Assembly (NCBI RefSeq): GCF_029839275.1 | Contig: NZ_JAOCAH010000005.1 | Location: forward strand, 62,001-126,000 | DNA length: 64,000 nt | DNA from: Pseudomonas sp. GD03944 | GTDB lineage: Bacteria > Pseudomonadota > Gammaproteobacteria > Pseudomonadales > Pseudomonadaceae | Direction of reading: 5' to 3' | Part shown: positions 26,011 through 34,944 of the stretch, piece by piece | Numbering within the stretch: position 1 is the stretch's first letter | Layout: every line of letters begins with the position of its first letter | Notes under the pieces: generated by a model | Databases searched by the model: none | The model's input: only the letters and a program-made list of their open reading frames with translations | What the model was told of the DNA's origin: nothing | Made by a program: the position numbers and the translations under genes

Positions 26011-26679
26011 ATGTACATCATCGAAGAACTGCCCGCACCGATCGACCAGGAGGACCGCCACGTTCTTCTGGGTGCCGAGCCCGCCACCATCGGGCACTTC
26101 ATCACCACCGGCATTTTGAGCCCGCGTATCCGCGCGCACTTCAAGAACCTGCGCGCCGTGGGCACGGCGGTGACGGTGAAGATGCCCGGCGCCGACGGCG
26201 GGATCTTACATTACGCGATGGGCTGTGCGCGGCCCGGTGACTTCCTGATCGTCGACCGTTGCGGCGAGAGCGTCACCGCCGCCATGGGCGGGGCCATGGC
26301 CTACGCCGCCAAGCAGGCGGGCATCGCCGGCATCGTGATCGACGGCTACGTCACCGACCTGGGCGAGATTCGCGACCACGGCGTACCGGTCTGGTCCTGG
26401 GGCGCCAGCGCTATCACCACGCGGGTGAAGGGCGAGGAAGGCGCGTTCTGCACCCCCGTGCAGTGCGGCGGCGTGGTGGTCAACCCGGGCGATGCGGTGA
26501 TCGCCGACGAGAACGGCATCGTGATCCTGCCGCTTGCCGAAGCCCTGGTCCTGGCACGGCGCGCCATCGACTTCCAGAACAACGAGAAGCACACCCTGGC
26601 GCGGCTGGCCAATGGCGAGAAATTCCCGGATATCGTAGGCTCGCGCGCGGTCATCGACGCCGCCATCCAGCCGCGCTAG
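26011..26679 (+). CDS. RraA-like / HMG-CHA aldolase-family protein with altered active site
   Basis: A 222-residue protein of the RraA fold, which includes 4-hydroxy-4-methyl-2-oxoglutarate/CHA aldolases and RNase E inhibitors. GGAMAYAAKQAGIAGIVIDG (about residues 94-113) matches the substrate loop. Class II pyruvate aldolases of this family have DGxxRD; here it reads DGYVTD, so the arginine that binds the pyruvate carboxylate is threonine while the metal-linked Asp remains. Activity is therefore uncertain. It leads the first TRAP operon, which suggests a role in metabolising the imported acid. Confidence 0.8.
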   Translation: MYIIEELPAPIDQEDRHVLLGAEPATIGHFITTGILSPRIRAHFKNLRAVGTAVTVKMPGADGGILHYAMGCARPGDFLIVDRCGESVTAAMGGAMAYAAKQAGIAGIVIDGYVTDLGEIRDHGVPVWSWGASAITTRVKGEEGAFCTPVQCGGVVVNPGDAVIADENGIVILPLAEALVLARRAIDFQNNEKHTLARLANGEKFPDIVGSRAVIDAAIQPR

Positions 26680-26814
26680 ACGCACCGCACCAGCATCGAT
26701 GGCGCCACTGGCGCCCCTGTTTCACCGCGCACGGCCAGGCGCCCGACAGCACCACTGGCCACGACATCATCAGGTTTCTGCCTCGTAGATCCCAAAAGAA
26801 CAAAAGGACTACCC

Positions 26815-27873
26815 ATGAAACTGTACGCGCTCACCGGAGCGATCCTCGCTGTACTCGGCTGCCTCTCTGGCGGTGCGACAGCGGCCGAGCATCCAGCCCT
26901 CCAGTTCAACGTGGTCGGTGGCGGCAGCCACAACTACACCTTCCGCGCGGTGGAACGGCCGTTCTGGAACGACACCCTGCCGGCCAGCTCCGGCGGAGCC
27001 CTCACCGCCCGCCTGCGCGGCCTCTCGGAAACCGGTCTCAAGGGGCCGGAAATGGTGCGCCTGCTGCGCGCCGGCGCGGTGGAAATCGGTATGGGAGTGT
27101 TCGCCTCCGTCGCCGGCGATGACCCCGCCTTCGAGGGCATCGACCTGCCCGGCATGGCCGCCGACATCGACACCGCCCGCACCATCGCCACGGCCTACAA
27201 ACCCGTGCTGCAGCAGCGCATGGCCGAGCGCCACGGGGTCAAGCTGCTGGCCACCCTGCCCTACACCGCCCAGGTGTTCTTCTGCCGCGATGCCGTGACC
27301 GCCCTGGATGACCTGCGCGGGCGCAAGGTGCGCGTGCGCGGTCGCAACATGGCCGACCTGGTCGCCGCCCTCGGCGCCTCGCCAGTGACCCTGCCCTTCG
27401 CCGAGGTGGTGACCGCCATGCAGACCGGCGTCATCGATTGCGCGGTGACCGGCATCGGCTCGGGCAACGCCGCCAAGTGGTACGAAGTGGCCAATCACCT
27501 TTACAACCTGCCGGTGGACTGGTCCCTGGGTTTCTACGGCATTGGCCTGGCGCGCTGGCAGCAGCTTCCGAAGTCGGTGCAACGCACGCTGCTGGAGCAA
27601 GCCCAGGTGCTGGAAGACGCCCTGTGGCGCGAAACCGCCCGGGAAAACCGCTACGCCCTGGCCTGCAACACCGGCGCCGCCGACTGCCAGATCCACCGCC
27701 CGGCGCACATGCAGGTGCACGCTCCGACCGCAGCGGAAAAACAGGTGCTGCACCAGGCCGTGCTGAAGATTGCCGAGGACTGGGGCAAACGCTGCGGCAG
27801 CGCCTGCGTGGAACGCTGGAACGCCACGGCCGGCGCCGCGATCGGCACGCAACTGACACTGCCCCACGACTGA
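26815..27873 (+). CDS. TRAP transporter substrate-binding protein (DctP-type), system 1
   Basis: A 352-residue periplasmic binding protein with a signal ending GGATAAE. Family motifs include LAALDDLRGRKVRVRG-like text (ALDDLRGRKVRVRGRNMADL, about residue 163), with the arginine that typically pairs with a carboxylate ligand, and FAEVVTAMQTGVIDCAVTG. Extra cysteines (CNTGAADC, CGSAC) near the C-terminus may form disulphides. Small and large permease genes follow directly. Confidence 0.9.
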   Translation: MKLYALTGAILAVLGCLSGGATAAEHPALQFNVVGGGSHNYTFRAVERPFWNDTLPASSGGALTARLRGLSETGLKGPEMVRLLRAGAVEIGMGVFASVAGDDPAFEGIDLPGMAADIDTARTIATAYKPVLQQRMAERHGVKLLATLPYTAQVFFCRDAVTALDDLRGRKVRVRGRNMADLVAALGASPVTLPFAEVVTAMQTGVIDCAVTGIGSGNAAKWYEVANHLYNLPVDWSLGFYGIGLARWQQLPKSVQRTLLEQAQVLEDALWRETARENRYALACNTGAADCQIHRPAHMQVHAPTAAEKQVLHQAVLKIAEDWGKRCGSACVERWNATAGAAIGTQLTLPHD

Positions 27874-27928
27874 ACTGACTCACGGGATGCGGGCGCTGCG
27901 GTGGCCCATCCCCCTGGCGGAGAATGGC

Positions 27929-28522
27929 ATGAGCGACACCACCGGCATCATCGACCGCATTGCCCGGGCCAGCGCCTGGGTCGGGGGCATCGCCCTGCTG
28001 GCCTGTTCGCTGCTGATCAGCCTCGACCTGATCCTGCGCAAGACCCTCGGCATTTCCATGGGCGGCGCCGACGAAATCGCCGGCTACGTGCTGGCCATCG
28101 TCAGCAGTTGGGCCTTCCCCATCGCCCTGCTGAAACGCTCGCACATACGCGTCGACATCCTCTACGCGCGCCTGTCGCTCAAGCCCCGGGTCTGTCTGGA
28201 CCTGCTGGCCCTGGCCGGCATGGCGGTGTTCGTCGGCGCCCTGCTGCTGCACAGCGGCCAGGTGCTGTGGGATTCGATTCACTACCGCTCGGTCTCCACC
28301 ACGCCGCTGCAGGTTTCGTTGTGGATTCCCCAGGCGATCTGGTTCGCCGGCTACCTGTTCTTCGCCGTGACCATCCTGGTGCTCGGCTGGATCAGCCTGC
28401 GGCAGCTGCGCCAGCGACGCTGGGCGGCGATACACGCGCGGCTCGGGATCAACTCGGTGGAAGAGGACATCGAGGAAGAAACCCACCGCGGCAGCACCAC
28501 AGCCACAGGAGGCGCACGCTGA
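27929..28522 (+). CDS. TRAP transporter small permease (DctQ-type), system 1
   Basis: A 197-residue membrane protein with four hydrophobic segments (WVGGIALLACSLLISLDLIL; AGYVLAIVSSWAFPIALL; LALAGMAVFVGALLL; WFAGYLFFAVTILVLGW) and KTLGISMGGADEIAGY, the usual DctQ region. I use the ATG at 27929 because GGAG precedes it; a start 14 codons earlier lacks a site. The C-terminal 30 residues are charged and cytoplasmic. Its stop overlaps the next start (TGATG). Confidence 0.9.
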   Translation: MSDTTGIIDRIARASAWVGGIALLACSLLISLDLILRKTLGISMGGADEIAGYVLAIVSSWAFPIALLKRSHIRVDILYARLSLKPRVCLDLLALAGMAVFVGALLLHSGQVLWDSIHYRSVSTTPLQVSLWIPQAIWFAGYLFFAVTILVLGWISLRQLRQRRWAAIHARLGINSVEEDIEEETHRGSTTATGGAR

Positions 28523-29802
28523 TGCTGGTATTCACCCTGGTGGTTCTGCTCGGCCTGCTGGGCCTGAGCGTGGCGGCGGCGGTCAGTGTCGGCCTGCTGG
28601 GCATGTCGCTGTCCGGGCTGTACTCCAACCTGCCGCTGAGCAACGCCCTGGGCGAAATCGCCTGGAGCACCAGCGCCGAGTTCCTGCTGGTGGCGATTCC
28701 GCTGTACATCCTGATGGGCGAACTGCTGGTCTGTTCCGGGGTGGCCGGGCGCATGTACGGCGCGGCGGACAAGTGGCTGTCGTGGCTGCCCGGCGGCCTG
28801 ATGAACTCGAACATCGGCGCCTCGGCCCTGTTCTCCGCCACCAGCGGTTCCAGCGTGGCCACCGCCGCCACCATCTCCACCCTGGCCCTGCCGGAGCAGG
28901 AGCGCAAGGGCTACCCGGCGCCGCTGTTCCTCGGCTCCATCGCTGCCGGTGGCACCCTGGGTATCCTGATTCCGCCGTCGATCAACATGATCCTGTTCGC
29001 CCTGATCGCCAACCTGTCGGTGCCCAAGCTGTACCTGGCGGCGACCATTCCCGGCATCCTGCTGTGCCTGATGTTCGTGGCGATGATCATGCTGGCCTGC
29101 CTGATCCGTCCCGAGCTGGGCGGCCACCGCCAGCGCACCAGCTGGGCCGAGCGCCTGGCGAGCATTCCCGACCTGCTGCCACCGCTGGCGATCTTCGTGC
29201 TGGTGGTCGGCGCCATCTACAGCGGCTTCGCCACCGCCAGCGAATCGGCGGCCCTGGGCGTACTCGCTGCCTTCGGCCTGGGGCTGTGGCGCCGGGCGTT
29301 CACCTGGCAGACGCTGGGCCAGGCATTCGAGTCGACCCTGCGCACCAGTGGCATGATCATCTTCATCACCCTGTCGGCGTTCTTCCTCAACTTCGTGCTG
29401 TCGTCCATCGGGCTGACCTCCTCGCTGGTCAGCCTCGTCACCGACCTGCAGCTGTCGCCGATGGCCACCCTGCTGGCGATCATCCTGTTCTACATCGTGC
29501 TGGGCTGTTTCATGGACACCCTGGCGATGCTGATCACCACCGCGCCGCTGGTGGTGCCGGTGATCGTCGCCCTGGGCTTCGACCCACTCTGGTTCGGCGT
29601 GATCCTGATCATCCTGTGCGAGATGGGCCAGATCACCCCGCCCTTCGGCATGAACCTGTTCGTGGTGCAGAGCATTCGCAACAAGGGCAACTTCATGGAC
29701 GTTGTGTATGGCGCCCTGCCGTTCTGTTTCGTGTTGTTATTACTCATCGCCCTGCTCATATGTTTCCCGCAACTGGCGCTGTGGCTGCCGCAATTCGCCT
29801 GA
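28522..29802 (+). CDS. TRAP transporter large permease (DctM-type), system 1
   Basis: A 426-residue polytopic protein of about 12 membrane helices, full length for DctM. It uses a sodium gradient with the binding protein to import an organic acid. Motifs include AIPLYILMGELLVCSGVAGRM, ATSGSSVATAATI, GTLGILIPPSINMILFA and CEMGQITPPFGMNLFV. The gene starts within the DctQ stop codon, so the two are translationally coupled. Confidence 0.92.
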   Translation: MLVFTLVVLLGLLGLSVAAAVSVGLLGMSLSGLYSNLPLSNALGEIAWSTSAEFLLVAIPLYILMGELLVCSGVAGRMYGAADKWLSWLPGGLMNSNIGASALFSATSGSSVATAATISTLALPEQERKGYPAPLFLGSIAAGGTLGILIPPSINMILFALIANLSVPKLYLAATIPGILLCLMFVAMIMLACLIRPELGGHRQRTSWAERLASIPDLLPPLAIFVLVVGAIYSGFATASESAALGVLAAFGLGLWRRAFTWQTLGQAFESTLRTSGMIIFITLSAFFLNFVLSSIGLTSSLVSLVTDLQLSPMATLLAIILFYIVLGCFMDTLAMLITTAPLVVPVIVALGFDPLWFGVILIILCEMGQITPPFGMNLFVVQSIRNKGNFMDVVYGALPFCFVLLLLIALLICFPQLALWLPQFA

Positions 29803-30371
29803 TATATCGAACAGCAGCCACTTGATTAATGACCTGATAAATAACGACACACGTACCGCACACTAATAACAAACAACAAGGCGACAGAACACCCACCACA
29901 CCATCAAACTTCCATAACACGCTTATGCAAACGGACTTTGCCTCAACGCAGCCCCTGCACACTCGCAAGGCTGACGCCAACAATCTGCCGCCAGGCGCCA
30001 GCCTGAGCGGTGCGAGCGCCTTTGCGCCTGCCCTTTTCACCCCGCCCAAAGCACCCACACCCGCACACTGAAGTGCGTCCGAAAGGCGCCTTATTCTGGT
30101 GCGCGCGCACGATAAGCGTGCAACTAAAACGCGCCCTTTCCCGCTTTTATCAGCCTAATAAAAACATTGAATCCGACTCTGCGTGACAGGCTTTTCCATT
30201 CAGAAAAGAATCGATCACCCCGTATGGAAACATACGACTACATAACAACAACAGGTGATCCATGCCCACCCAGCCCCCAACGGCCAACGCTGCCGGATCG
30301 GACACTTTCGCGAGTGCCGAATACAACGACCTCTTCTTTCGCTCAACTGCCACTTCGCTGGAGAGCGCACC
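29803..30371. other. AT-richer gap between the two TRAP operons
   Basis: No convincing gene. The first 140 bases are distinctly AT-rich for this window (TTGATTAATGACCTGATAAA, CACTAATAACAAACAACAAG) and probably hold the end of operon 1 or upstream activating sequence. The second operon's promoter and a 16-bp inverted repeat lie near the right end. Short open frames here lack ribosome sites. Confidence 0.6.
30221..30236. promoter_or_regulatory. inverted repeat CGTATG-GAAA-CATACG before TRAP system 2
   Basis: A perfect 6-bp inverted repeat around GAAA, 136 bases before the GTG of the first gene in TRAP operon 2. The GTATG/CATAC arms resemble operators of GntR-type regulators of acid catabolism, but no such gene is in the window. 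Confidence 0.45.
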
Positions 30372-30911
30372 GTGAAACGCATCCTCGACACCTACTTCAT
30401 CGCACTGAAAGTGCTCGTCTGTTCCAGCCTGATCTGCATCACCTCGCTGATCTTCCTCAACGTGGTGCTGCGCTACGGCTTCAACTCCGGGATTTTCTTC
30501 AGTGAAGAAATCTCCCGTCTGGCCTTCGTCTGGCTGGTGTTCGCCGGCGCCCAGCTGATGCTCCACGAGCACGGCCACATCGGCGTCGACATGCTGACCA
30601 GCCGCGTCTCGCCCAAGGTCGCCAAATGGATGATGGTGCTCAGCCAACTGCTGATGCTCTACGTGACCTGGCTGTTCCTGGTCGGCAGCTGGAAGCAGAC
30701 CGTGATCAACCTGCATGTCGGCGCACCGTCCACCGGCGTGTCCATGGCCCTGTTCTACGGCGCCGGACTGGTGTTCTCGGTACTCAGCATGGGGCTGATC
30801 TTCGTGCAACTGATCGAAAACCTGCGCGCGCCAGCCGGGAGCCGTCCCCAGGCTGCCAGCGACAGCGAGGTTCAACTCGCCTCCACTTCCCAACCCGGGG
30901 TACTCAAGTAA
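30372..30911 (+). CDS. TRAP transporter small permease (DctQ-type), system 2
   Basis: A 179-residue four-helix membrane protein. Typical DctQ text is IFLNVVLRYGFNSGIFFSEEISRLAFVWLVFAGA (about residues 27-60). GGAGAG precedes a GTG start (VKRILDTYF); no ATG is available nearby in frame with a site. It differs clearly from the system 1 DctQ, so the two transporters are not a recent duplication. Its TAA overlaps the next ATG. Confidence 0.9.
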   Translation: MKRILDTYFIALKVLVCSSLICITSLIFLNVVLRYGFNSGIFFSEEISRLAFVWLVFAGAQLMLHEHGHIGVDMLTSRVSPKVAKWMMVLSQLLMLYVTWLFLVGSWKQTVINLHVGAPSTGVSMALFYGAGLVFSVLSMGLIFVQLIENLRAPAGSRPQAASDSEVQLASTSQPGVLK

Positions 30912-32194
30912 TGGCACTCACCGTCTTCGTTGGCGTGCTGATGGCCGCCATCCTCATCGGCACCCCCATCGCCTACGCCCTGATCCTCTGCGGCGTGGCC
31001 CTGATGTGGCTGCTGGGCCTGTTCGATGGCCAGATCATCGCGCAGAACATCATCAACTCCGCCGGCAGCTTCCCGCTGCTGGCCATCCCGCTGTTCATCA
31101 TCGCCGGCGAGGTGATGAACAACGGCGGCCTGTCCAAACGCATCATCAACCTGGCCATCGCCATGGTCGGTCACCTGCGTGGCGGCCTGGGCTATGTGGC
31201 GATCTTCGCCGGCGTGCTGTTGTCGAGCCTGTCCGGTTCGGCCCTGGCCGACGCGGCGTCGCTGACCGCCCTGCTGCTGCCGATGATGGTCATCGCCGGC
31301 TACAACAAGAACCGCTCCGGTGGCCTGATCGCCTCGGTCTCGGTGCTGGGCTCGATCATCCCGCCAAGCATCGGCTTCGTGGTCCTGGGCGTGGCCTCCG
31401 GCCTGTCGATCACCAAGCTGTTCCTGGCCGGCATCGCCCCGGGCCTGATGATCGCCCTGGCGCTGTGCGTGGCCTGGTGGCTGGTATCGCGCCGCGACAC
31501 CGATGTCGAGCTGAGCCCGAAAGCCTCCGGCAAGGAACGCCTCAAGGCGTTCGTGGACAGTATCTGGGCCCTGATGCTGCCGGTGATCATCGTGGTCGGC
31601 CTGCGCTTCGGCGTGGTCACCCCGACCGAGGCCGGCGCCGTGGCCAGCGTCTACGCCCTGCTGGTATCGACCCTCGTCTACCGCGAGCTGGACCTGAAGA
31701 AGTTCAACGAGGTGCTGCTCAACGCCGGCAAGACCACCGCTGCGGTGATGTTCCTGGTCGCCGCCGCATCGATCCCGGCCTGGATGATCACCATCGCCGA
31801 TATCCCGGGGCAGATCATCGACCTGATCCAGCCAGTGATGGACAACCCGAAACTGCTGATCCTGGTGTTGATGCTGCTGATCCTGATGATCTCCATGGTC
31901 ATGGACCTCACACCGACCGTGCTGCTGCTCGCGCCGATCCTGGTGCCGGTAGTCACCGCCGCCGACATCGACCCGATCTATTTCGGCGTGCTGTTCATGA
32001 TCAATTGCTCCATCGGCCTGATCACCCCGCCGGTAGGCACGGTGCTCAACGTGGTCTGCGGCATCGGACGAATGCGCTACGAGGCGCTGCTCAAGGGCAC
32101 GTTCCCGTTCCTGATCGCCGAAATCATCGTGCTCATGCTGCTGGTGGCCTTCCCCGAACTGGTCACTGTCCCTGCCGCCTGGTTCGCTCACTGA
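30911..32194 (+). CDS. TRAP transporter large permease (DctM-type), system 2
   Basis: A 427-residue DctM protein of about 12 helices. Motifs are AIPLFIIAGEVMNNGGLSKRI, SSLSGSALADAASL, LGSIIPPSIGFVVLG and CSIGLITPPVGTVLNVVCGI. It has coupled translation with DctQ through a TAATG overlap and is followed 38 bases later by the binding-protein gene. The order Q-M-P differs from P-Q-M in system 1. Confidence 0.93.
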   Translation: MALTVFVGVLMAAILIGTPIAYALILCGVALMWLLGLFDGQIIAQNIINSAGSFPLLAIPLFIIAGEVMNNGGLSKRIINLAIAMVGHLRGGLGYVAIFAGVLLSSLSGSALADAASLTALLLPMMVIAGYNKNRSGGLIASVSVLGSIIPPSIGFVVLGVASGLSITKLFLAGIAPGLMIALALCVAWWLVSRRDTDVELSPKASGKERLKAFVDSIWALMLPVIIVVGLRFGVVTPTEAGAVASVYALLVSTLVYRELDLKKFNEVLLNAGKTTAAVMFLVAAASIPAWMITIADIPGQIIDLIQPVMDNPKLLILVLMLLILMISMVMDLTPTVLLLAPILVPVVTAADIDPIYFGVLFMINCSIGLITPPVGTVLNVVCGIGRMRYEALLKGTFPFLIAEIIVLMLLVAFPELVTVPAAWFAH

Positions 32195-32232
32195 GTTCAT
32201 CCAATAACAACGCCAACAAGAAGGACTTCACC

Positions 32233-33231
32233 ATGAAAAAGCAACTGACCGCCCTCGCCGCCTTGCTGCTCGCCAGCAGCATGACGTTCGCCGCCGAGTA
32301 CAACTCGCACACCATCAAGTTCGCCGCCACCAGCCCCAAGGGCACGCCCCCGGCCATCGGCATGGACCTGTTCGCGCAAAAAGTCGCCGAGCGCAGCGGC
32401 GGCAAGATCAAGGTCCGCACCTTCCCCAACGGCGTACTGGGCGGTGACGTCCAGGTGCTGTCGTCGCTGCAGGGCGGCGTGATCGAAATGATGACCTGGA
32501 ACGCCGGGCTGATGCTCAACCACGTCACCGACTTCGGCATCCTCGACTTCCCGTTCCTCTACACCGACACCGCCAAGGTCGACGCCATGCTCGACGGCGA
32601 AGTGGGCAAGATGCTCACCGACCAGCTGCCGGCGCAGAACCTGGTCGGCCTGGCCTTCTGGGAGCTGGGCGTGCGCAACCTGACCAACAACAAGCGGCCG
32701 GTGGCCAAGCTGGAAGACATCGCCGGCCTGAAGATCCGTGCCCAGCAATCGCCGCTGTTCCTCGACGTCTGGTCGGCCCTGGGCGCCAACCCCACGCCCC
32801 TGCCCTTCACCGAAGTCCACACCGCGCTGGAAACCGGCACGGTCGATGGCCAGGAAAACCCGGCGGCACTGATCCTCGCCTCCAAGTTCAACGAAGTGCA
32901 GAAGTACCTGAGCCTGACCCAGCACAACTACAACCCGCAGATCGTCCTGATCGGCAAGGGCTTCTGGGACAAGCTCAACGACGACGAGAAAAAACTGCTG
33001 ACCGACGTGGCCATGGAAGTGCGCCTGGAGCAGCGCCGAATTTCCCGCGAAGCCGACAGCAAGGCCATCGACGAGCTGAAGGCCTCCGGCATGCAGGTCA
33101 ACGAAGTACCGGCTGAAGAAATCGCCCGCATCCAGGAAAAGATCCGTCCGGTGGTGGACAAGTACGCCGCCAAGATCAACCCGGAACTGGTGAAGAAGGT
33201 CTACGAGGCCATGGACGTCGAGCACAACTGA
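32233..33231 (+). CDS. TRAP transporter substrate-binding protein (DctP-type), system 2
   Basis: A 332-residue periplasmic protein with signal peptide MKKQLTALAALLLASSMTFA. It shows FAATSPKGTPPAIGMDLFAQ, KLEDIAGLKIRAQQSP with the conserved ligand arginine, and the signature PLPFTEVHTALETGTVDGQENP. This is the canonical DctP subgroup. Placed before a nitrilase-family gene and an aldolase gene, it probably captures a carboxylate that these enzymes then break down. Confidence 0.93.
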   Translation: MKKQLTALAALLLASSMTFAAEYNSHTIKFAATSPKGTPPAIGMDLFAQKVAERSGGKIKVRTFPNGVLGGDVQVLSSLQGGVIEMMTWNAGLMLNHVTDFGILDFPFLYTDTAKVDAMLDGEVGKMLTDQLPAQNLVGLAFWELGVRNLTNNKRPVAKLEDIAGLKIRAQQSPLFLDVWSALGANPTPLPFTEVHTALETGTVDGQENPAALILASKFNEVQKYLSLTQHNYNPQIVLIGKGFWDKLNDDEKKLLTDVAMEVRLEQRRISREADSKAIDELKASGMQVNEVPAEEIARIQEKIRPVVDKYAAKINPELVKKVYEAMDVEHN

Positions 33232-33288
33232 TCCCCGCTGCGGCGCGGCCCGTCATCTCGGGTCACGCCCTCGCCACGCCAGGAATCG

Positions 33289-33308
33289 ACGCGCCCATGG
33301 GGGCGCGT
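33289..33308. other. hairpin between DctP and nitrilase-like genes
   Basis: ACGCGCCC-ATGG-GGGCGCGT is a perfect 8-bp stem with a four-base loop. There is no U-tract after it, so it is probably an mRNA-stabilising hairpin that protects the abundant binding-protein message rather than a full terminator. Confidence 0.55.
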
Positions 33309-33330
33309 TCTACCCGTAAAGAGGAACACC

Positions 33331-34134
33331 ATGAAGATTTCGGTTGCACAGATCCACCCGGTGCCGGGTAACCCGCTCAAGACCATCGAGAAAGTGGCCG
33401 AGGTTTCGCGCCAGACCGCCGCCGAAGGCTCGCGCCTGATCGCCTTCCCCGAGTGCCTGCTGACCGGCGGCTCGTTCGACAGCCGCGAAGACCTGGAGCG
33501 CGGCGCCATCGAGCTCGACGCCCTGGCGCCGCTGCTGGCGGTGAGTGCCGACACCGGCATCTACATCGTGGTCGGCTTCTACGAGCGCAACCCCGACACC
33601 GTGTACAACACCGCCGCGCTGATCGGCCCGGAAGGCATCGTCGGCCTGCACCGCAAGCGCCACCTGCCGTTCATGATCGGCGACCGTTTCACCGACACCC
33701 CGGACGACTGGAAGGCCCCGGTGTTCGACACCGCCATCGGCCGCGTCGGCCTGGCCATCTGCTACGAAATCCGCTTCCCGGAAGTGGTGCGCACCCTGGC
33801 CCTGGAAGGCGCCGACATCGTCGTGCTGCCGGCCGCCTGGCCGGAGCAGGCGCGCATGCTGCCGGACCTGTTCAGCACCGTGCGGGCCGCCGAGAACATC
33901 GTCTATTTCCTGGCGCCGAACCGTAACGACCTGGACGACGGCATGCAGTTCATCGGCATGAGCCACATCATCGAGCCGTCCGGCAAGACCCTGATCCGCG
34001 CCGGCCTGGAAGACGGCGTGTACAGCGCCGAGATCGACCTGGAGAAGGCCCGCAACAAGTCGCTGATCCGTGAACCCGGCGTGTTCGAAATCCATCCGTT
34101 CAAGGACCGCCTGCCCGACACCTACCGCCTCTGA
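33331..34134 (+). CDS. carbon-nitrogen hydrolase (nitrilase superfamily amidase)
   Basis: A 267-residue protein with the complete nitrilase-superfamily triad: Glu41 in FPECLL, Lys109 in HRKRHLPF, and Cys144 in AICYEIRFPE. It lacks a signal peptide and is cytoplasmic. The family cleaves linear amides, N-carbamoyl compounds or nitriles. AGAGGAACACC gives a good ribosome site. In this operon it may deamidate or decarbamoylate the imported compound before aldol cleavage; the substrate cannot be read from sequence. Confidence 0.9.
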   Translation: MKISVAQIHPVPGNPLKTIEKVAEVSRQTAAEGSRLIAFPECLLTGGSFDSREDLERGAIELDALAPLLAVSADTGIYIVVGFYERNPDTVYNTAALIGPEGIVGLHRKRHLPFMIGDRFTDTPDDWKAPVFDTAIGRVGLAICYEIRFPEVVRTLALEGADIVVLPAAWPEQARMLPDLFSTVRAAENIVYFLAPNRNDLDDGMQFIGMSHIIEPSGKTLIRAGLEDGVYSAEIDLEKARNKSLIREPGVFEIHPFKDRLPDTYRL

Positions 34135-34144
34135 GGCCACGCCC

Positions 34145-34933
34145 ATGAACACCACGCTCAAACAGCTGATGGCCCGCGGCACGACCTTCGGCATGAACAT
34201 CTACAGCACCGCCTCGATGCCCATCGAGGTGGCCGGCAACTGGGGCCTGGACTTCGTGTTCATCGATGCCGAGCACACCTCGCTCGGCGTCGACCGCGAC
34301 ATGGAGAAGCTGATCCTGGCGGCCAAGTGCGCCAACATCCACAGCCTGGTGCGGGTGCGCGGCACCCTCGACTGGGACATCCGCAAGGCCCTGGAAATGG
34401 GCGCCTCCGGGGTCATCATCCCGCAGGTGCACAATGCCGAGCAGATGCGCAGCATCATCCGCAGCAGCAAGTTCCCTCCCATGGGGCGCCGCGGCGGTGA
34501 CAGCTCGGTGCGCTCGGCGAACTACGCCGGGCCGAACTTCGACTGGGGCCGTTACACCCAGACGGAAAACGACCGCACGGTGATCGTGCCCATGGCGGAA
34601 AGCTACGAGTTCTTCGACAACATCGACGCGATTCTCGACGTCGAGGGCATCGACGCCGTGCACTTCGGCCCGGCCGACTACTCGCTGTCGCGCCAGTTGC
34701 CGGTGGACTACCGCCTGGGCAACCCCGAGGTGCTGTCGCGCCTGGAGCTGCTGATCGAGAAATGCCACGCCCGTGGCATCCAGGTGATGGTGCCGTGCTT
34801 CCCCGCCGACGGCGAAACGGCCAAGCGCCTGATCGAAATGGGCAGCGACATGCTGCTGATGGGCAGCGACCTGTCCTGGCTCAACCAGGCCGGGCAGCGC
34901 ATCGCCACCGTCCGCCAGGAACTGGGCGTCTGA
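34145..34933 (+). CDS. HpcH/HpaI-family aldolase
   Basis: A 262-residue class II metal-dependent aldolase. Visible residues are the catalytic-type His in FIDAEHTSLG, Arg in LVRVRG, the metal ligand Glu in VPMAESYEFFDNI, and Asp in HFGPADYSLS. Members cleave 2-keto-4-hydroxy acids to pyruvate or oxaloacetate-type products plus an aldehyde. It starts ten bases after the amidase stop and ends the operon. It suggests that the TRAP 2 ligand is, or becomes, a hydroxy-oxo acid. Confidence 0.9.
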   Translation: MNTTLKQLMARGTTFGMNIYSTASMPIEVAGNWGLDFVFIDAEHTSLGVDRDMEKLILAAKCANIHSLVRVRGTLDWDIRKALEMGASGVIIPQVHNAEQMRSIIRSSKFPPMGRRGGDSSVRSANYAGPNFDWGRYTQTENDRTVIVPMAESYEFFDNIDAILDVEGIDAVHFGPADYSLSRQLPVDYRLGNPEVLSRLELLIEKCHARGIQVMVPCFPADGETAKRLIEMGSDMLLMGSDLSWLNQAGQRIATVRQELGV

Positions 34934-34944
34934 TCTCGCCGGCC

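Noticed and set aside
30872..32200. A 442-codon minus-strand frame rich in Asp, His and Gln across the TRAP large permease gene.
   Set aside because: It is the reverse complement of hydrophobic helices; no protein-like pattern and no start site.
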